Below, piece by piece: positions 26,157-37,265 of a DNA stretch of 64,000 nucleotides. Source of the stretch: Albula goreensis (Eukaryota > Chordata > Actinopteri > Albuliformes > Albulidae); the NCBI GenBank assembly GCA_022829145.1, contig CM040753.1, positions 9,836,384-9,900,383 on the forward strand, written 5' to 3'. The stretch's first letter is position 1; each line of letters begins with the position of its first letter. The position numbers and the translations under genes were made by a program. Below the pieces are notes generated by a model. It worked only from the letters and a program-made list of their open reading frames with translations, searched no databases and was not told the origin of the DNA.

Positions 26157-27663
26157 ACACGCACTCACTCTCTGTCTCCTGATTGGTTAAGCAGACCTTA
26201 TACCCCTGCACTCACAAGCCTTATCCAGGGTAAGAAACGGATAAGGCTCTCTGTGCTGAGTGACATGGAAAACCTGTCTGTTTCTTTTCACTCGTGAGCT
26301 TCCACCACAAACAGGGTCTGTTTGAGACGGCTCTCCATCGCTGCAGAGGCAGAAACTACCATGTGTAATGGGTGAATCTAATTAAATACTTTATGCAGCA
26401 GTCGGCAAATACAAAGAAATCATGGAAGCTAGAAAAATATTTTGTATTAATGTTTTTGCTACACAAACTCAATTTTAATAATTTCCACCTGCACTCAGCG
26501 AACTGTTGCAGAATGAATTTGGTTCAAGGTTTTTAATGCCAAAGCCACCAGTTAGGAATTATTAATTGGTTGTTCAACAAGTTGATGTCTGAATCAATTA
26601 TGGGACTGAGCGGTCATGCTAAGGTTCATTTTAAGTATGGATGTTTCAGCCATTCCTCAAGTCCCAAAGAGAGGTTACCATCTTTTGCAATAAATTCTGA
26701 AGTAATGTCCTTGACTTTTTGACAGAAACAGATAAACAGAGGGAAAATGAAACACACAGACATATAAAGTGGATTGTGGAAACATTTTATCAGATACTTC
26801 CTGGTGGGTTATGGTAGATGGAGTTTATCCCTGCATTTTGTGTTTCATCAAATTACTACAAAATAAGGATAACCAGTTTATGATTTGCTCATTCTTTACC
26901 ATTTCTTATAAGGACAAAATCTTTGTGTTCATTTGCATTTATGGTGTAATGAAGTTTGCTTGCATGCCATTCTGATGTTACAATATGAATTTCACGTGCT
27001 GCAGAACCTGAGGTGACAGTATTTTCACACAATCCATCACTGTTCTGCCCCAAAACTCTGCAAATGGATTTTTGGGTATCTTTCCCCAGCCAAACTCTTG
27101 CTGGGAGAAATTCTATATGTGCAATATGGCACCTACTCAAGGTGTGACGTTTTATCTCAGCACTCTGAGAGACACTTGTGAAGGGTGAAGTCTCTTCCGG
27201 CAAAATGGAGCAGCAGGCAACACATGGACTGCTCACGGGTTGAATAGCTGAGGACCCCTAACAGGTGATACCATGGTGTCCAGGAACTGTTGCAACCTGC
27301 CTTTGAACAGCTACTCTCCATGTGGCATGTGCCCTGTAGCCCTACAGTTATGCTCTAGCAGCATTTTCAAATGGATACCCCAACGGTTAAATATTTAGCC
27401 TGTTCAGAAAATGTAAAACACAGATTTAAAACAGTGAAGTGCAGATGTGTATGAGTAGAGTGCATCACTGTGGTTGTTTTAGTGCCCCTTCCCATTCTTT
27501 TCAGCAGGGAAAGGATGCATAATGGCCACATGTTAATGACTGTATCTGTTGCGAAGTTGGGCAGAGTACAGAAATAAAATGGTGAATGAAGCGTGGAGGA
27601 TGAATGGGACAGACAGACAGCTGACGGATGACATGGCGGGGTGATTACAGTGATGGGACTGAC

Positions 27664-27831
27664 CTACGCAAACATTCTCATCGTCCAGCTCTGCTGAGAC
27701 GTTTCTGTAGTAGCCCAGCTTGCACAACTGGCAGTGCTGCCCTCTAGTGTTGTGCTTACAGCTGACGCAAATGACCGTGTTTAGCAGCTCGATGTAGCTG
27801 CACCGGTTGGAGTGGCCGAAGCATTCGCAGT
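27664..27831 (-). CDS. ntng1: Netrin-G1 cassette exon: laminin-EGF repeat 2
   Basis: A 168-nt exon, 56 codons, phase 1 at both ends. The acceptor is TTTGCAAG and the donor GTCAGT (with +3 C, weaker than consensus). The protein begins [20 protein letters not shown], continues [13 protein letters not shown], and ends LDDENVCV. Its near-identity to human NTNG1 as I recall it ([19 protein letters not shown]) makes the family certain. Eight laminin-EGF cysteines are present, and NVS is a sequon. In mammals this exon is alternatively used, and its inclusion lengthens the stalk between the NGL-1-binding head and the membrane anchor. If it follows the microexon directly, the junction codon is AAC (Asn), as in the human protein. 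Confidence 0.97.
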
Positions 27832-29361
27832 CTTGCAAAGAAGAACAGAGACGTGGATGTGACAGGATGCGCACAGTGGCAGAGAGGTAGAGAGAAGCAT
27901 TGCATGCGTGGTTAGGATGGAGGGGTGGCCTCGTCGCCGCCAGAGAGATGACTGAATGTTGGCACGGAGGCAGGCGGCGGTATTAGATGTCAGATCACCT
28001 TGTACTCATGGACAGCATGTCGTTAAAAGCTTTTGCGTCAAGCACACGACAATGGAAAGGGGAGAGGGGAGGCACAGGGTCCAGAACGACACAAAAAGCA
28101 GTGTTACATGGAAACATTACAAAAAAAAGGAACCACAAAACAGGTCAATCTCTTGGGGGGGATGTAATTTTCAACCTCAGCAAGGCATGTGCATACCACG
28201 CAGTTTGAAATTTACATCTGAACTGTTTGGTTTGTTTGACTGTTTATCATTTAAATGCTGCTATCCTGATCCAGAAAATGTAACTAAGATAATGGATTGC
28301 AAGGAGCCGGAACTTTCAAACACCTATGAACCCTATTGATTACAACTGTCTTTTTCACCTTTAGCACTGACATTATAGATGAAAATGATATTATATAAAT
28401 GTATATTGACATGTGTTGATGTAAAGATGTGCTACAGATAGGTAGTTCTCTGTGACAAAAACAATGCATCATGGATTCACATTTCATCCTTTTTAAAGAC
28501 TACCACAGTCCTATCCTCGAGGTAAGTATTTTGTTGGTGAGAAATATGGGAAGCTGCTGAATCCTGCTTTGGAGGGATTCAGCATATCTCATCCCACTGT
28601 GGGTGACAGGACCGATTTACTGCGGATAGACGTGAGGTCGAGATGATCACGACACACCAGTCTCCTAAAGCACGCATATAACAGCTGACAGACCCAGATC
28701 AAGCGCTGGGTTGTGACAAATCTGTCTTTCCAACGATGGCAGCCACATGTCACAGAGCCCTAAAGCCTCACAGCCTCTCTGAGCTGAGGCTGTGTCCAGC
28801 CTGCGTCTGGGGGGTCACGCTGCTCAGGGCTGGATGGGCTCTCACAGCCCAGTTTCATGGAGATTTCACTGTACAGTCCGAGTCTGTGAAAGTGTCTATG
28901 AAAGTGATGTTACTGAGGACTGAGTTATATTTTACTGTCAAAATTTTGTTGATATTTTTATATATTACTTTATCTGAATCTATTTTTAGAGTCCACATTT
29001 TCCAGCTTATTATTTTTAAGGTTCTGTAGGTATGAAAAAAGCCATGCTGTGTCATTAGACATGTGAGAAACATGTCACTATACTTAAAGCACAGCTCTAA
29101 GTATGACAGCGAGAATTCTGGGATGTGCTCTATCACTGTGACATTTTCAATGGAAATCTGAACGTGAGAATACATTTTCAAAAGAGATTATAGGTATACG
29201 ACTATATTAAAAAAAAAAGAGGTTGTCTTTGGTCTTTGCTCATCATGATTTTTTAATTATATCTACCACAAAGAAAAAAAAATGTATGCACAATATCTAG
29301 AGGGTTCCTTGATAATGCACAGGGACTTTACAACAGTGCAGTTAACTCTGTTACTTTGATT

Positions 29362-29439
<78 letters not shown>

Positions 29440-30081
29440 CATATATAGAGGATTTGTTATAGTACATAAACAATTTACTGTGGCTATTTAGATTTTATGA
29501 TTCAAAAGGTGACATCACTTTTGTAATGTGTTCATAATGGAACATTTTTTGCCTCCATAGTAAAAAGTTAGCAACTTTGCAGTGTGATTATTCAAGACCA
29601 TGTCCTTTAAGCCTACAAGGCTAAAGAGGACATCAAGTCTCCATCGCAGAACTAGGTGAAATACATATACAATAGAACATTCAAAAGACCTTAGTCTACA
29701 TAATACTCATTGTGTAACAGAATCTTTTTTAAAGACATAGCTTAGGACAATAAAGCAGGGCTATGGTATATGATTCCCTTTGTGATTTTGTGTTTGTGCA
29801 AGTATTTCATTTGTTTCCTGAGTGAATAGACAGTTAACTGACTATCAGACATACTAGACAATAAACTCCTGATCACAAGTCCCTGATCTGGGGGATGAGG
29901 ACAGAACAGACATTTCTCAGGAAGATACAATCTACATTACATCTGAGGGTTAAGTACAAAAAGGAGAGGTTGGGTAAAGTGCCTACCACACAAAACAAGT
30001 GATTCTAGATTCATACAGTGGGAGAGAGTCTATTGCATATACTGACATGAGGGAGCACTGTATGAATCTTAGAATTCCTAC
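27832..30081 (-). other. ntng1 intron before laminin-EGF 2
   Basis: A 2.25-kb intron with donor GTAGGA and acceptor CAAG. It contains the long (TG)n array at 29.36-29.44 kb and a modestly GC-richer patch at 28.56-28.86 kb. No further exon was recognised. Confidence 0.85.
29364..29436 (+). repeat. (TG)36 microsatellite
   Basis: Seventy-three bases of uninterrupted TG, followed by TATACATATATAG. It is the longest dinucleotide array in the window. It lies in the intron between the second 'unknown' domain exon and laminin-EGF 2; the transcript carries (CA)n, a known binding site class for hnRNP L. Confidence 0.97.
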
Positions 30082-30141
30082 CTCTCTTGCTGTTTGCAAC
30101 TTGAACAGAAGGAACAGTTGACAAAGCAACTTGTGGAGCAA
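30082..30141 (-). CDS. ntng1: Netrin-G1 cassette exon: 'unknown' domain part 2 (60 nt)
   Basis: A 60-nt exon, 20 codons, phase 1 at both ends. The acceptor is CTCATCCAG and the donor GTAGGA. With a G from the previous exon it reads VAPQVALSTVPSVQVANSKR. This agrees residue for residue over most of its length with the NTNG1 alternative segment I recall as VAPKLALSTVSSVQVANHKR. It has no cysteine and no recognised fold, and in mammals it is part of the alternatively spliced 'unknown' segment between laminin-EGF 1 and the later repeats. Joined to the terminal exon it gives KR-A-R-V-C. The call rests on protein similarity plus perfect phase and splice sites. It is too short for ordinary ORF calling. 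Confidence 0.88.
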
Positions 30142-31938
30142 CTGGATGAGTTAAAACAAAACAAAAAATATATAGTGTCCATTAAAATGAGAAACCGAGG
30201 CCTTGCTGACTGTGTTTAAAAACAGAATCAGACTGCTTTCCTGTGAATAACTACCTCTCATTTGTAACGGGACAGCTCCCCCTTCTCCCTCCCCCGCTCC
30301 AAAAATGCATTAAAACCACATAAGCCTTGAACTATCAACAATTGTTCTTATTTTTGACATTTAAAATTTTTCAAGTGCTTCTATTTTTCTTTATTATATA
30401 TATATATGGACTATAAAGTTGGTCTGTGAACTTGCAAAATTATCTTTGTGAAGACAAAACTAGCACAATTAATTACAAAACAAAATAACAGACAAAATTC
30501 TGAATGAATCCAAGTCAGTTACATGAAAGCCTGAAAAACATCAAATGACAACTGTTAACATAAATTAAGATAAGAAGGTTGTTTGATATGGAGTTATTTG
30601 TCGTTGTCAGAATAGCCCAGAAGTTCACTCCATAATTAACACAGTTGAAAACAGCACAGGCAATCTGTTTAGTATTGGAATGACAGTAAACACTGCTCAA
30701 CTGTGATTTCAGAAACTAACCTTCAAAAACTAACTTTCATACTTTGTGCAAAACAGCAGCTGCATTGTTTGGGCAGTATTAGAAATGGGAAACTTTTCAC
30801 AGTTTTTAAAACTATAATCTTATCCCTGATACAGCAATCTTGTGAATGACACTGATCCATAAAATGTACTCAGTGATGGTTGATGAGGACACTGATCAGA
30901 AGGGTTCTTTGGACTGAACTTGAGTCTGGGTCCTCTTAAATATGGCCCCTCTGTTGACTGGCTCTTAGTGCAGCCCTCCACTCCAGTGTTTTATTGTCAG
31001 TTTCTGGTCCATCCCTACATTTCATCAGCAAGCCTCTCACATCTGAGCAAGTAATACCCTGTACCATGAGGGACAGCCACGTGAAGGCTGAGTGCTAATG
31101 ACCGCCTGTCCTGTCATCTGCTGAGACCCGGCCTTGGTGGAAAAGACTCTCAAAAACCAAGACTGCCTTTGGGACTCTCTCACAGAAAGCTCCCTTTGAG
31201 TCGGTATACAGTAGCAAACAATGGAGATTCAGATAAATTCGCACCAAACTCCAGTATCCACTACCAGCTATTCTCTTAACCCTAAAGAAAAAAAAGGGAT
31301 AATTATATCCACACCACCTGCCTGCTCTCACGATACTCCTAACAGGGAGGACACGGATCCCCCTGGCCGGAAAGATGGGAAAATGGAGCAGCGGATTCAA
31401 GATGTTTGCATGGCACATCTGCATGATGGATTAACTTGAGATTGCCTGAAATCAATCTACACAAAACCTCCGTGGCAACCCGTCTTTTCTCCTGCCGGTG
31501 AGGACTGCATCGAGAATCCCTAGAAGCGTGATGCCTAATTAAAATGGAAGGGATAATCAAAGGCTATTGAAATTGGTGGAAATGTTCCTCTAAACATTGC
31601 CTGTTTCTGTGGATGCAGTCCACATTGGATTGTGAAGAAATCACATTCACAGTGTATTGTGTGTCTGTGAAATGCAAAAGGAATATTAAATTCTCTTTGT
31701 GGGTGCAGAAACTGTCCTGCATGGGGAAAATAGTGTTGTCCTCTGGTAACAATCTTTCAAAATGTATGCAGAAAATAAATACTGGTTTCAACTAAAACAC
31801 ATAATCTAGCGAACATAAAATCTCAAACCATTATTATTTTTTTTAAATCCTGACTTTGTGTTGCATGTCTTTATATACTAATACCTGTCATTATATCTGA
31901 AGAAAAAAAAAACTTAATTTTAGTTTGAGATATCCTAC
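30142..31938 (-). other. ntng1 intron between the two 'unknown' domain exons
   Basis: A 1.8-kb intron bounded by GTAGGA and CCAG. It is AT-rich, with no repeat family recognised and no additional exon seen. Confidence 0.8.
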
Positions 31939-31983
31939 CTTGATTTCGGTTAGCGACCCCTAGGGACGAAACATTCGGCCGTA
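31939..31983 (-). CDS. ntng1: Netrin-G1 cassette exon: 'unknown' domain part 1 (45 nt)
   Basis: A 45-nt exon, 15 codons, phase 1 at both ends. The acceptor is a pyrimidine-rich tract ending GCATGCAG and the donor is GTAGGA. With an A from the microexon it reads IRPNVSSLGVANRNQ and then V across the next junction. The mammalian counterpart, as I recall it, ends IWPNISSLEVSNPKQV, so most positions align, including the conserved sequon N-V/I-S. The human exon is longer at its 5' end. In this window the in-frame sequence just upstream reads T-P-D-F-S-R, resembling human T-P-P-K-F-N-R, but there is no AG acceptor at the matching place, so the 5' boundary is the least certain part. It has no cysteines. 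Its function is unknown, presumably a spacer in longer isoforms. Confidence 0.8.
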
Positions 31984-32667
31984 CTGCATGCAATCGGGAG
32001 AAATCAGGAGTTATTGAAAGCACTGACTACATCAGCTCGTTGGGGTCTATGATAAACTAGTGGACACAGACAGCTAGACATTCACCTATAGCTCGGTTTG
32101 CTCATATTTGTCTTGCATAACAACATGTGATGCCAAGCCTGACGAAGACAAGCAGTTGATGCATCCCAAGACCAGTAACACTATAAAACATTGTATGTAA
32201 TTGTGCAGTTTCATGGATTTCCTCGCACTGATGGTGATGATGAACCAAACAATAGCCTGAAATTTTCCAGTCTGAGGTGCACTGAGTTGCATCTATATAA
32301 AAACTGAGAGGTGGTATACAGTATAATCTTGTCTCAATTTAATGATACAAAGCAGTTTGAATAGAATTACATTTCTGGGACAGTGATAATTATTTAATAT
32401 AATAATGTGAGTGTCCAGAAAGAACTTCAATGATTTATGTAATAACCTCATAATTACATACAATTTTTTATTTCCTTTGTGGGAAATAGCAGTGCTAAAT
32501 AACTGGTGATGGAGTCTCTCAATGGAGTCTTCTCAATGTCATGTCAAGCAGAGGCAGCAGTGAGGGATTATAAAAACAGGGTAAAGGGCTGTAATCTGCC
32601 TGTCTCCAATCCCCTTCTATCACAACCCTTAAAACAACCCTCTCTTTGTGTCTCTGAGTGTGCTGCT

Positions 32668-32672
<5 letters not shown>

Positions 32673-32703
<31 letters not shown>
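32673..32703 (+). repeat. (TG)n microsatellite
   Basis: Thirty-one bases of TG repeat within the intron following the microexon. Confidence 0.95.
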
Positions 32704-32709
<6 letters not shown>

Positions 32710-33284
32710 TTTAATTTTCAGGCCGGGATTTAATTAATATTCTTAACTTTGATTCACAAATAAATGCAAGCATTTGTTCTTTTTCATCCACAAACACAGA
32801 ATGGCAAGTTGGTTTTTGTGAAGTTACCAAGCTGTTTATTACAAGATGATTGATCTTTATTGTAAGTCAAAGTTAATTATAAATATTCTCTGAATCCAGG
32901 CCCTTAAATATTTATATGTGGGGTGAGACTGAATTTTACAAATGTCACAGCAGGCAAGTTGAAAATGTTGATATTGCTCTTAAGTAGATGTCCAAAGACC
33001 TGAAATATATTCAATTTTGTGGGAAATGCTTGTGGGGCAATTGAAGTGGGCCACACGTGGGCATACGCACATGAAATTAAAATTTCTATATTACTAAATC
33101 CTCTGAATACTAAAAGAGCTGCGGCAAGTGGTGTTGGTCTCTGGCAGCTAATAATCTAGGATGAGAATAAAGTATAGTTGCCTACACCATTCCATCAAAC
33201 ATACATGGACAAAATTAAAATGATATTGTCTAATATTTTGTGCCAATTTACTTATTCCTTTTGACCTGAATTGACCTGTAAACT

Positions 33285-33301
33285 AAAAAAAAAAAAAAAA
33301 A
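33285..33301 (+). repeat. Poly-A tract
   Basis: Seventeen adenines. No retroposon body was recognised next to it. Confidence 0.9.
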
Positions 33302-35565
33302 CAACCGTCATGTAAAGAATAATTACTGTTTTGTCCATTTATCGATGCTTTGATCTGTTTTGGATGTCATGTCTGAACAATCCATTGACTGGTAATAATC
33401 TTGCCTGTCTGGGTTTTCAGTTCAAGCTCCAGTAGCAATGATAATACCATTACTAACAGTGGTAGTCATAGTGATGTTTAGAACAAAAATAAGCAAAAGA
33501 AGAAGATATATCACTGCCATTGTTCTATGATATTGAGTAGTAAAAAAACAATGGCCTTAATGTGAATCTCAATTTTACAGCAAGGACAAAACCAGGCGCA
33601 CAAACAGAAAGGACACAAGTCTCCATCAAACTGAAAATGAAAGGGAATATAGCCATGGAAAATTCACAATTCAGAAGTGACAAAGTGATTTTTTTCTTTT
33701 AATTTGATAACCTGGAGGGTGGGGGGTGTGTCAGATACATTTCCCTCAATACACAATCAGGGTCTGATTAGAATTAGAAATAAAACCATTAATTCCACAT
33801 TTGCGATTGATGGGTTTCAATTCACATCACAGCTGTTATCTATTAATTATTTTTGCACAAAATTCAGGTAAACGAAGTTAAATGAGAAGTGACAGATTTT
33901 AATCAATGCCATTCCCATATTGCAATGCAATCTTACACAGCTAGAATCTTTTTAATATTAATTTTGTCTTAATGGCTGCATTAGGCAATTCTAGCTGGCT
34001 TAATAAACTTGAAATCGAACCGAACAAAGTCAATAAAGAATTTGATTACGTTCAAACAACAGTACGAAAACTGCAGCATTTTCTTTTTCTGGGTGTTCTA
34101 AGGTTCGGTGTAATTTTGCTGCCTTCAAGGGCATTCTGCTCTTTCCTGTGATGTAGGCTTTGTCTTTTTTGTGCATGAAGTTTAAAATGTTCTGGAGCCA
34201 TGCAAGTTTTGTTGTTTCTGCTCCAACTTTTTTCCTCCAATTACTCCCAAAAAGTTGGATGAGATTTCATCATGTGGGATTAGGGACATCGTTGTAAACA
34301 AACTCTTTCTGACAACTGAGTCAACAACAGCTGTGATAACTGTCCAGACGCTGTGTCCTTTCTCTGAAACATAAATGTTTTACATTGAGACTCCCCATTA
34401 AGGGTTCCAAAGTGGAATGGTATGATGATATTTGGTGATGGTGTGATGTTGAGTGGGATGGAAGGCATGCAGCATAAAGACAACACAAGCCCATGCACCA
34501 GAACAACAGTGAGAACAAACAGCGGCACTGCAAGGAAAAAAGATCCACTTAGTCCAATGTGCATTACTGATACTCAGTATGACTGCATGGTTTGCAGTCA
34601 TATGCCAATAGGTGGTCAATATGCTAGCTCAAAATTTTTAAATTTAAAAGTTGCTTTTTAAATTTTTTGTCTAAATGAATAAGTTAATATGAGTAAAGAA
34701 ATAACCTTCATAAAAATATAACAAATAAAACAACCAAAGACTGACTCTGCATCACTAATTCCTGAGAAAACAGCACGTACAGTACATTTTTCCATAGGTT
34801 CTGTGTGATCAATATGTTATATAGAGGACTATACCTCCTCTACACTCTCCACTGAATAATCTGCAGCTGAAGTGTGCTTTTGAAGCAGCACAATGCTGGA
34901 GACTGCAAAAGCAGCATCTGTTTGTTTTCCCAGAAGAGGAAGTTCTGATTAAGCCGGGGAAGCGGATTGATTTAAAAATGTCCAGGCTTTAAATGCACTT
35001 TGACTTGTTCAATACTTCTGTGGTTCCTGTCTTTATTCAGACTCCCGGCAGTGGTAACTGTATACATTGAGCACCTCCAGGGGATGCTGGCCAGAGAAGA
35101 TAGTACTGTGTCATTTCTGTTATGGTGACCTTTGCAGCATTGTGCTCATTCAAAGGTCTTTGGCTGTAATAAAAATGCTTGCCATTTGTGTAACATGTAT
35201 ATCAACTAATTACATATATTTTTTATTTTGTTCCACATGACAGTGCATATATGCACATCAAATTATATATATATATAAGTCTGCAGTTAACAAGCACACA
35301 TGGTCTAGAACTGTTTGTCTCAATATGAATTTGTACATGCAGTGTGGTCCTGATGATTAGAACATTACATGATAGTACTAGATAAGCTAACTAAATAAAC
35401 AAACAGCTCATTAGGAACAATTACAGTTATGACTGTTTGGGCAAGATAAAGATCAGAATATATAAAACTCAGAAATGAACACTGAATACCAAGTGGACTT
35501 TCAGGACTTAATAGGCAGAGCAAAGCCTTGCATTTTGATGTTTGTCTTTGTTTTCATTTACTTAC

Positions 35566-35592
35566 TAACTGGACCAACATTATTGGGAATAC
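35566..35592 (-). CDS. ntng1: Netrin-G1 27-nt microexon closing laminin-EGF 1
   Basis: A 27-nt exon in phase 1 with a strong acceptor (TTTGTCTTTTCCAG) and a perfect donor (GTAAGT). Together with the T from the laminin-EGF 1 exon it reads CIPNNVGPV. Its last base starts the next codon: A plus AC gives Asn before C-E-C-F of laminin-EGF 2. The human counterpart, as I recall it, is CIPSISSIG followed by N-C-E-C-F, the same length and junction residue. The first residue supplies the eighth cysteine of laminin-EGF 1. Skipping it would put Tyr, Ile or Ser there and leave that domain with seven, so it is probably constitutive. It lies 9.4 kb from the preceding exon and 3.6 kb from the next. Confidence 0.87.
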
Positions 35593-37082
35593 CTGGAAAA
35601 GACAAACAAAACATAATTAAACAAATACACAGTTGTAGAAACACAGTTGCACGTGCACACATTTGTAAATATATTTCTTGTTTTCAGAGAGGGTGAAATG
35701 AGACTCATCTGGCTGGCATTCCTCTCTGATGGATGCTGTCTCATTGAGACTGGAGAGGGGAAAAATACCCTTCCGAGGCTATTGCAGGCTACCTGGACAG
35801 GCTACTTTCTCATTTTCTCATTGATTGTGCACAGCAGGAAGTCAGCTCCATGTGAATTGGAAAGGCAGGCACACATACAGTGGCTTCATAAACAAGGGCA
35901 TACGGCTTTGTTTAGTAAGCCATTGCTGTCAATGCTTTGCAGAACATTCCTGTTGCCATATTGCTTTGTAACAGGTAAAAGAAAACGCTACAATGTGACT
36001 CATCACAACAGAGAGTGCACCACTGCTGATTCTGGCAGCTAAAGAGATGAATGCCAAGATAAAATATGAATTATGTTTCACTGCAGCGATATTTAATTGC
36101 TTTTAACACTTAATTGACATAATTTTATATGACTTTGGTAATTGATCATATATACACTATACAGTTTAAAACAATATTGGCGGTGAAGAGTACAAAATAG
36201 TGTAGCTGGAACCCCTTCCAGGGATCATAAAATTTCATTCAGCCCAAAGACCAAGCAACTAGATCTCCATTTAAACCTGGTAAAGCACAAGGAAAATAAC
36301 TATCAATAGGCTGAAATGGGATCCAAACATATTTTTTTCCAAGTTGTCACATGGAAAAGTGAATGGAAAATGCCTACATTGTATGATTATGGTTTTGCTT
36401 TGAGTTTAGAGGCATTTCATATATCCATATCTAACTAGCTGCAGAGTTAAAAAAATCAATTGATGGAAAGCCTACCTACCAACCTAACATACCTAATGTT
36501 TTGTCTATATTTACTTATATTGCTTTTCTTACTACAGTAGTGGGTTAAATACTTATAATCATCCATCATTTTGATATGCTAGAATTACATTTTCGTATAT
36601 CCTTCACTGCGTTGATCATGTCTGGTGTGCTTTCAAAAGCTTGGATCTCACACAAGTGAGGAGGCTGTGTACTTCTGGCTAATTGTGTCTGTGTTCACAG
36701 AAATGTTTGATCCCCCACCCCTTTCCCTTGATCTGGAGTCATTTAAAAAAAAAGTCTCTTAAATTAAAGCTGCTATGTACATCCTGCAAGAAGTGCTACA
36801 TCTGAGGTGTTTGTTAGTCAGTAACAATTATCTGTACACACTTAGCAGGCCATGCAATCTCATAATGGAACCCAGAATCTACCACTCAACTGTCTCCATT
36901 GCACACATCGTATTCTTGAGTACTACTCCTGATTTGAACAGACCTTATGTTTGTATTTGTTGTAGTGATAGTTGATGATTTTGCAAAACTGCATGTGAAA
37001 TTGTTTGTTATGTTTTTACTGTTTTTAAAAAATTACTAAATTTTTTTAATGTTTTATGCACTTGCCCCCCTGTAATAATTCA

Positions 37083-37172
37083 TGCCACATTCAGTGTGTG
37101 GCGCGCGACACTCCGCACACTGCACTCTGCACTTGTGAGTCATTCTGCATAAGGGCATCTGCCAAATAAACA
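37083..37172 (+). mobile_element. Fish-type SINE/LINE 3' tail remnant
   Basis: The stretch CACTTGTGAGTCATTCTGCA, then TAAGGGCATCTGCCAAATAA, matches a very common fish retroposon tail of the form TTGTAAGTCGCTNTGGATAAGGGCGTCTGCCAAATAA. The 5' part is degraded; I could not recognise a tRNA-related head. An (AAAT)n run lies 65 bp further on. It supports a ray-finned-fish origin. Confidence 0.6.
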
Positions 37173-37235
37173 AGAATAACAGAATAGTGAGACCTAACAA
37201 TGGGAGGCCTGTTGAGACTTCTGCATGAAAAAATG

Positions 37236-37265
37236 AATAAATAAATAAATAAATAAATAAATAAA
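37236..37265 (+). repeat. (AAAT)n microsatellite
   Basis: About seven AAAT units, near the retroposon tail remnant and possibly derived from it. Confidence 0.9.

Larger units (their letters stand above)
25094..27663 (-). other. ntng1 intron between laminin-EGF 2 and 3
   Basis: A 2.57-kb intron with donor GTCAGT and acceptor ACAG. It contains a pure (AAT)12 microsatellite, a C13 run at 26144-26156 and otherwise unremarkable AT-rich DNA. Confidence 0.9.
31984..35565 (-). other. ntng1 intron between the microexon and the first 'unknown' domain exon
   Basis: A 3.6-kb intron with donor GTAAGT and acceptor GCAG. It contains a (TG)n array at 32.67 kb and a poly-A tract at 33.29 kb. I see nothing else specific. 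Confidence 0.8.

Noticed and set aside
31565-31605. Minus-strand PPISI look-alike considered as the start of the 'unknown' exon
   Set aside because: No donor site follows and the frame does not continue into the conserved SSL...Q motif, which was found instead at 31939-31983.
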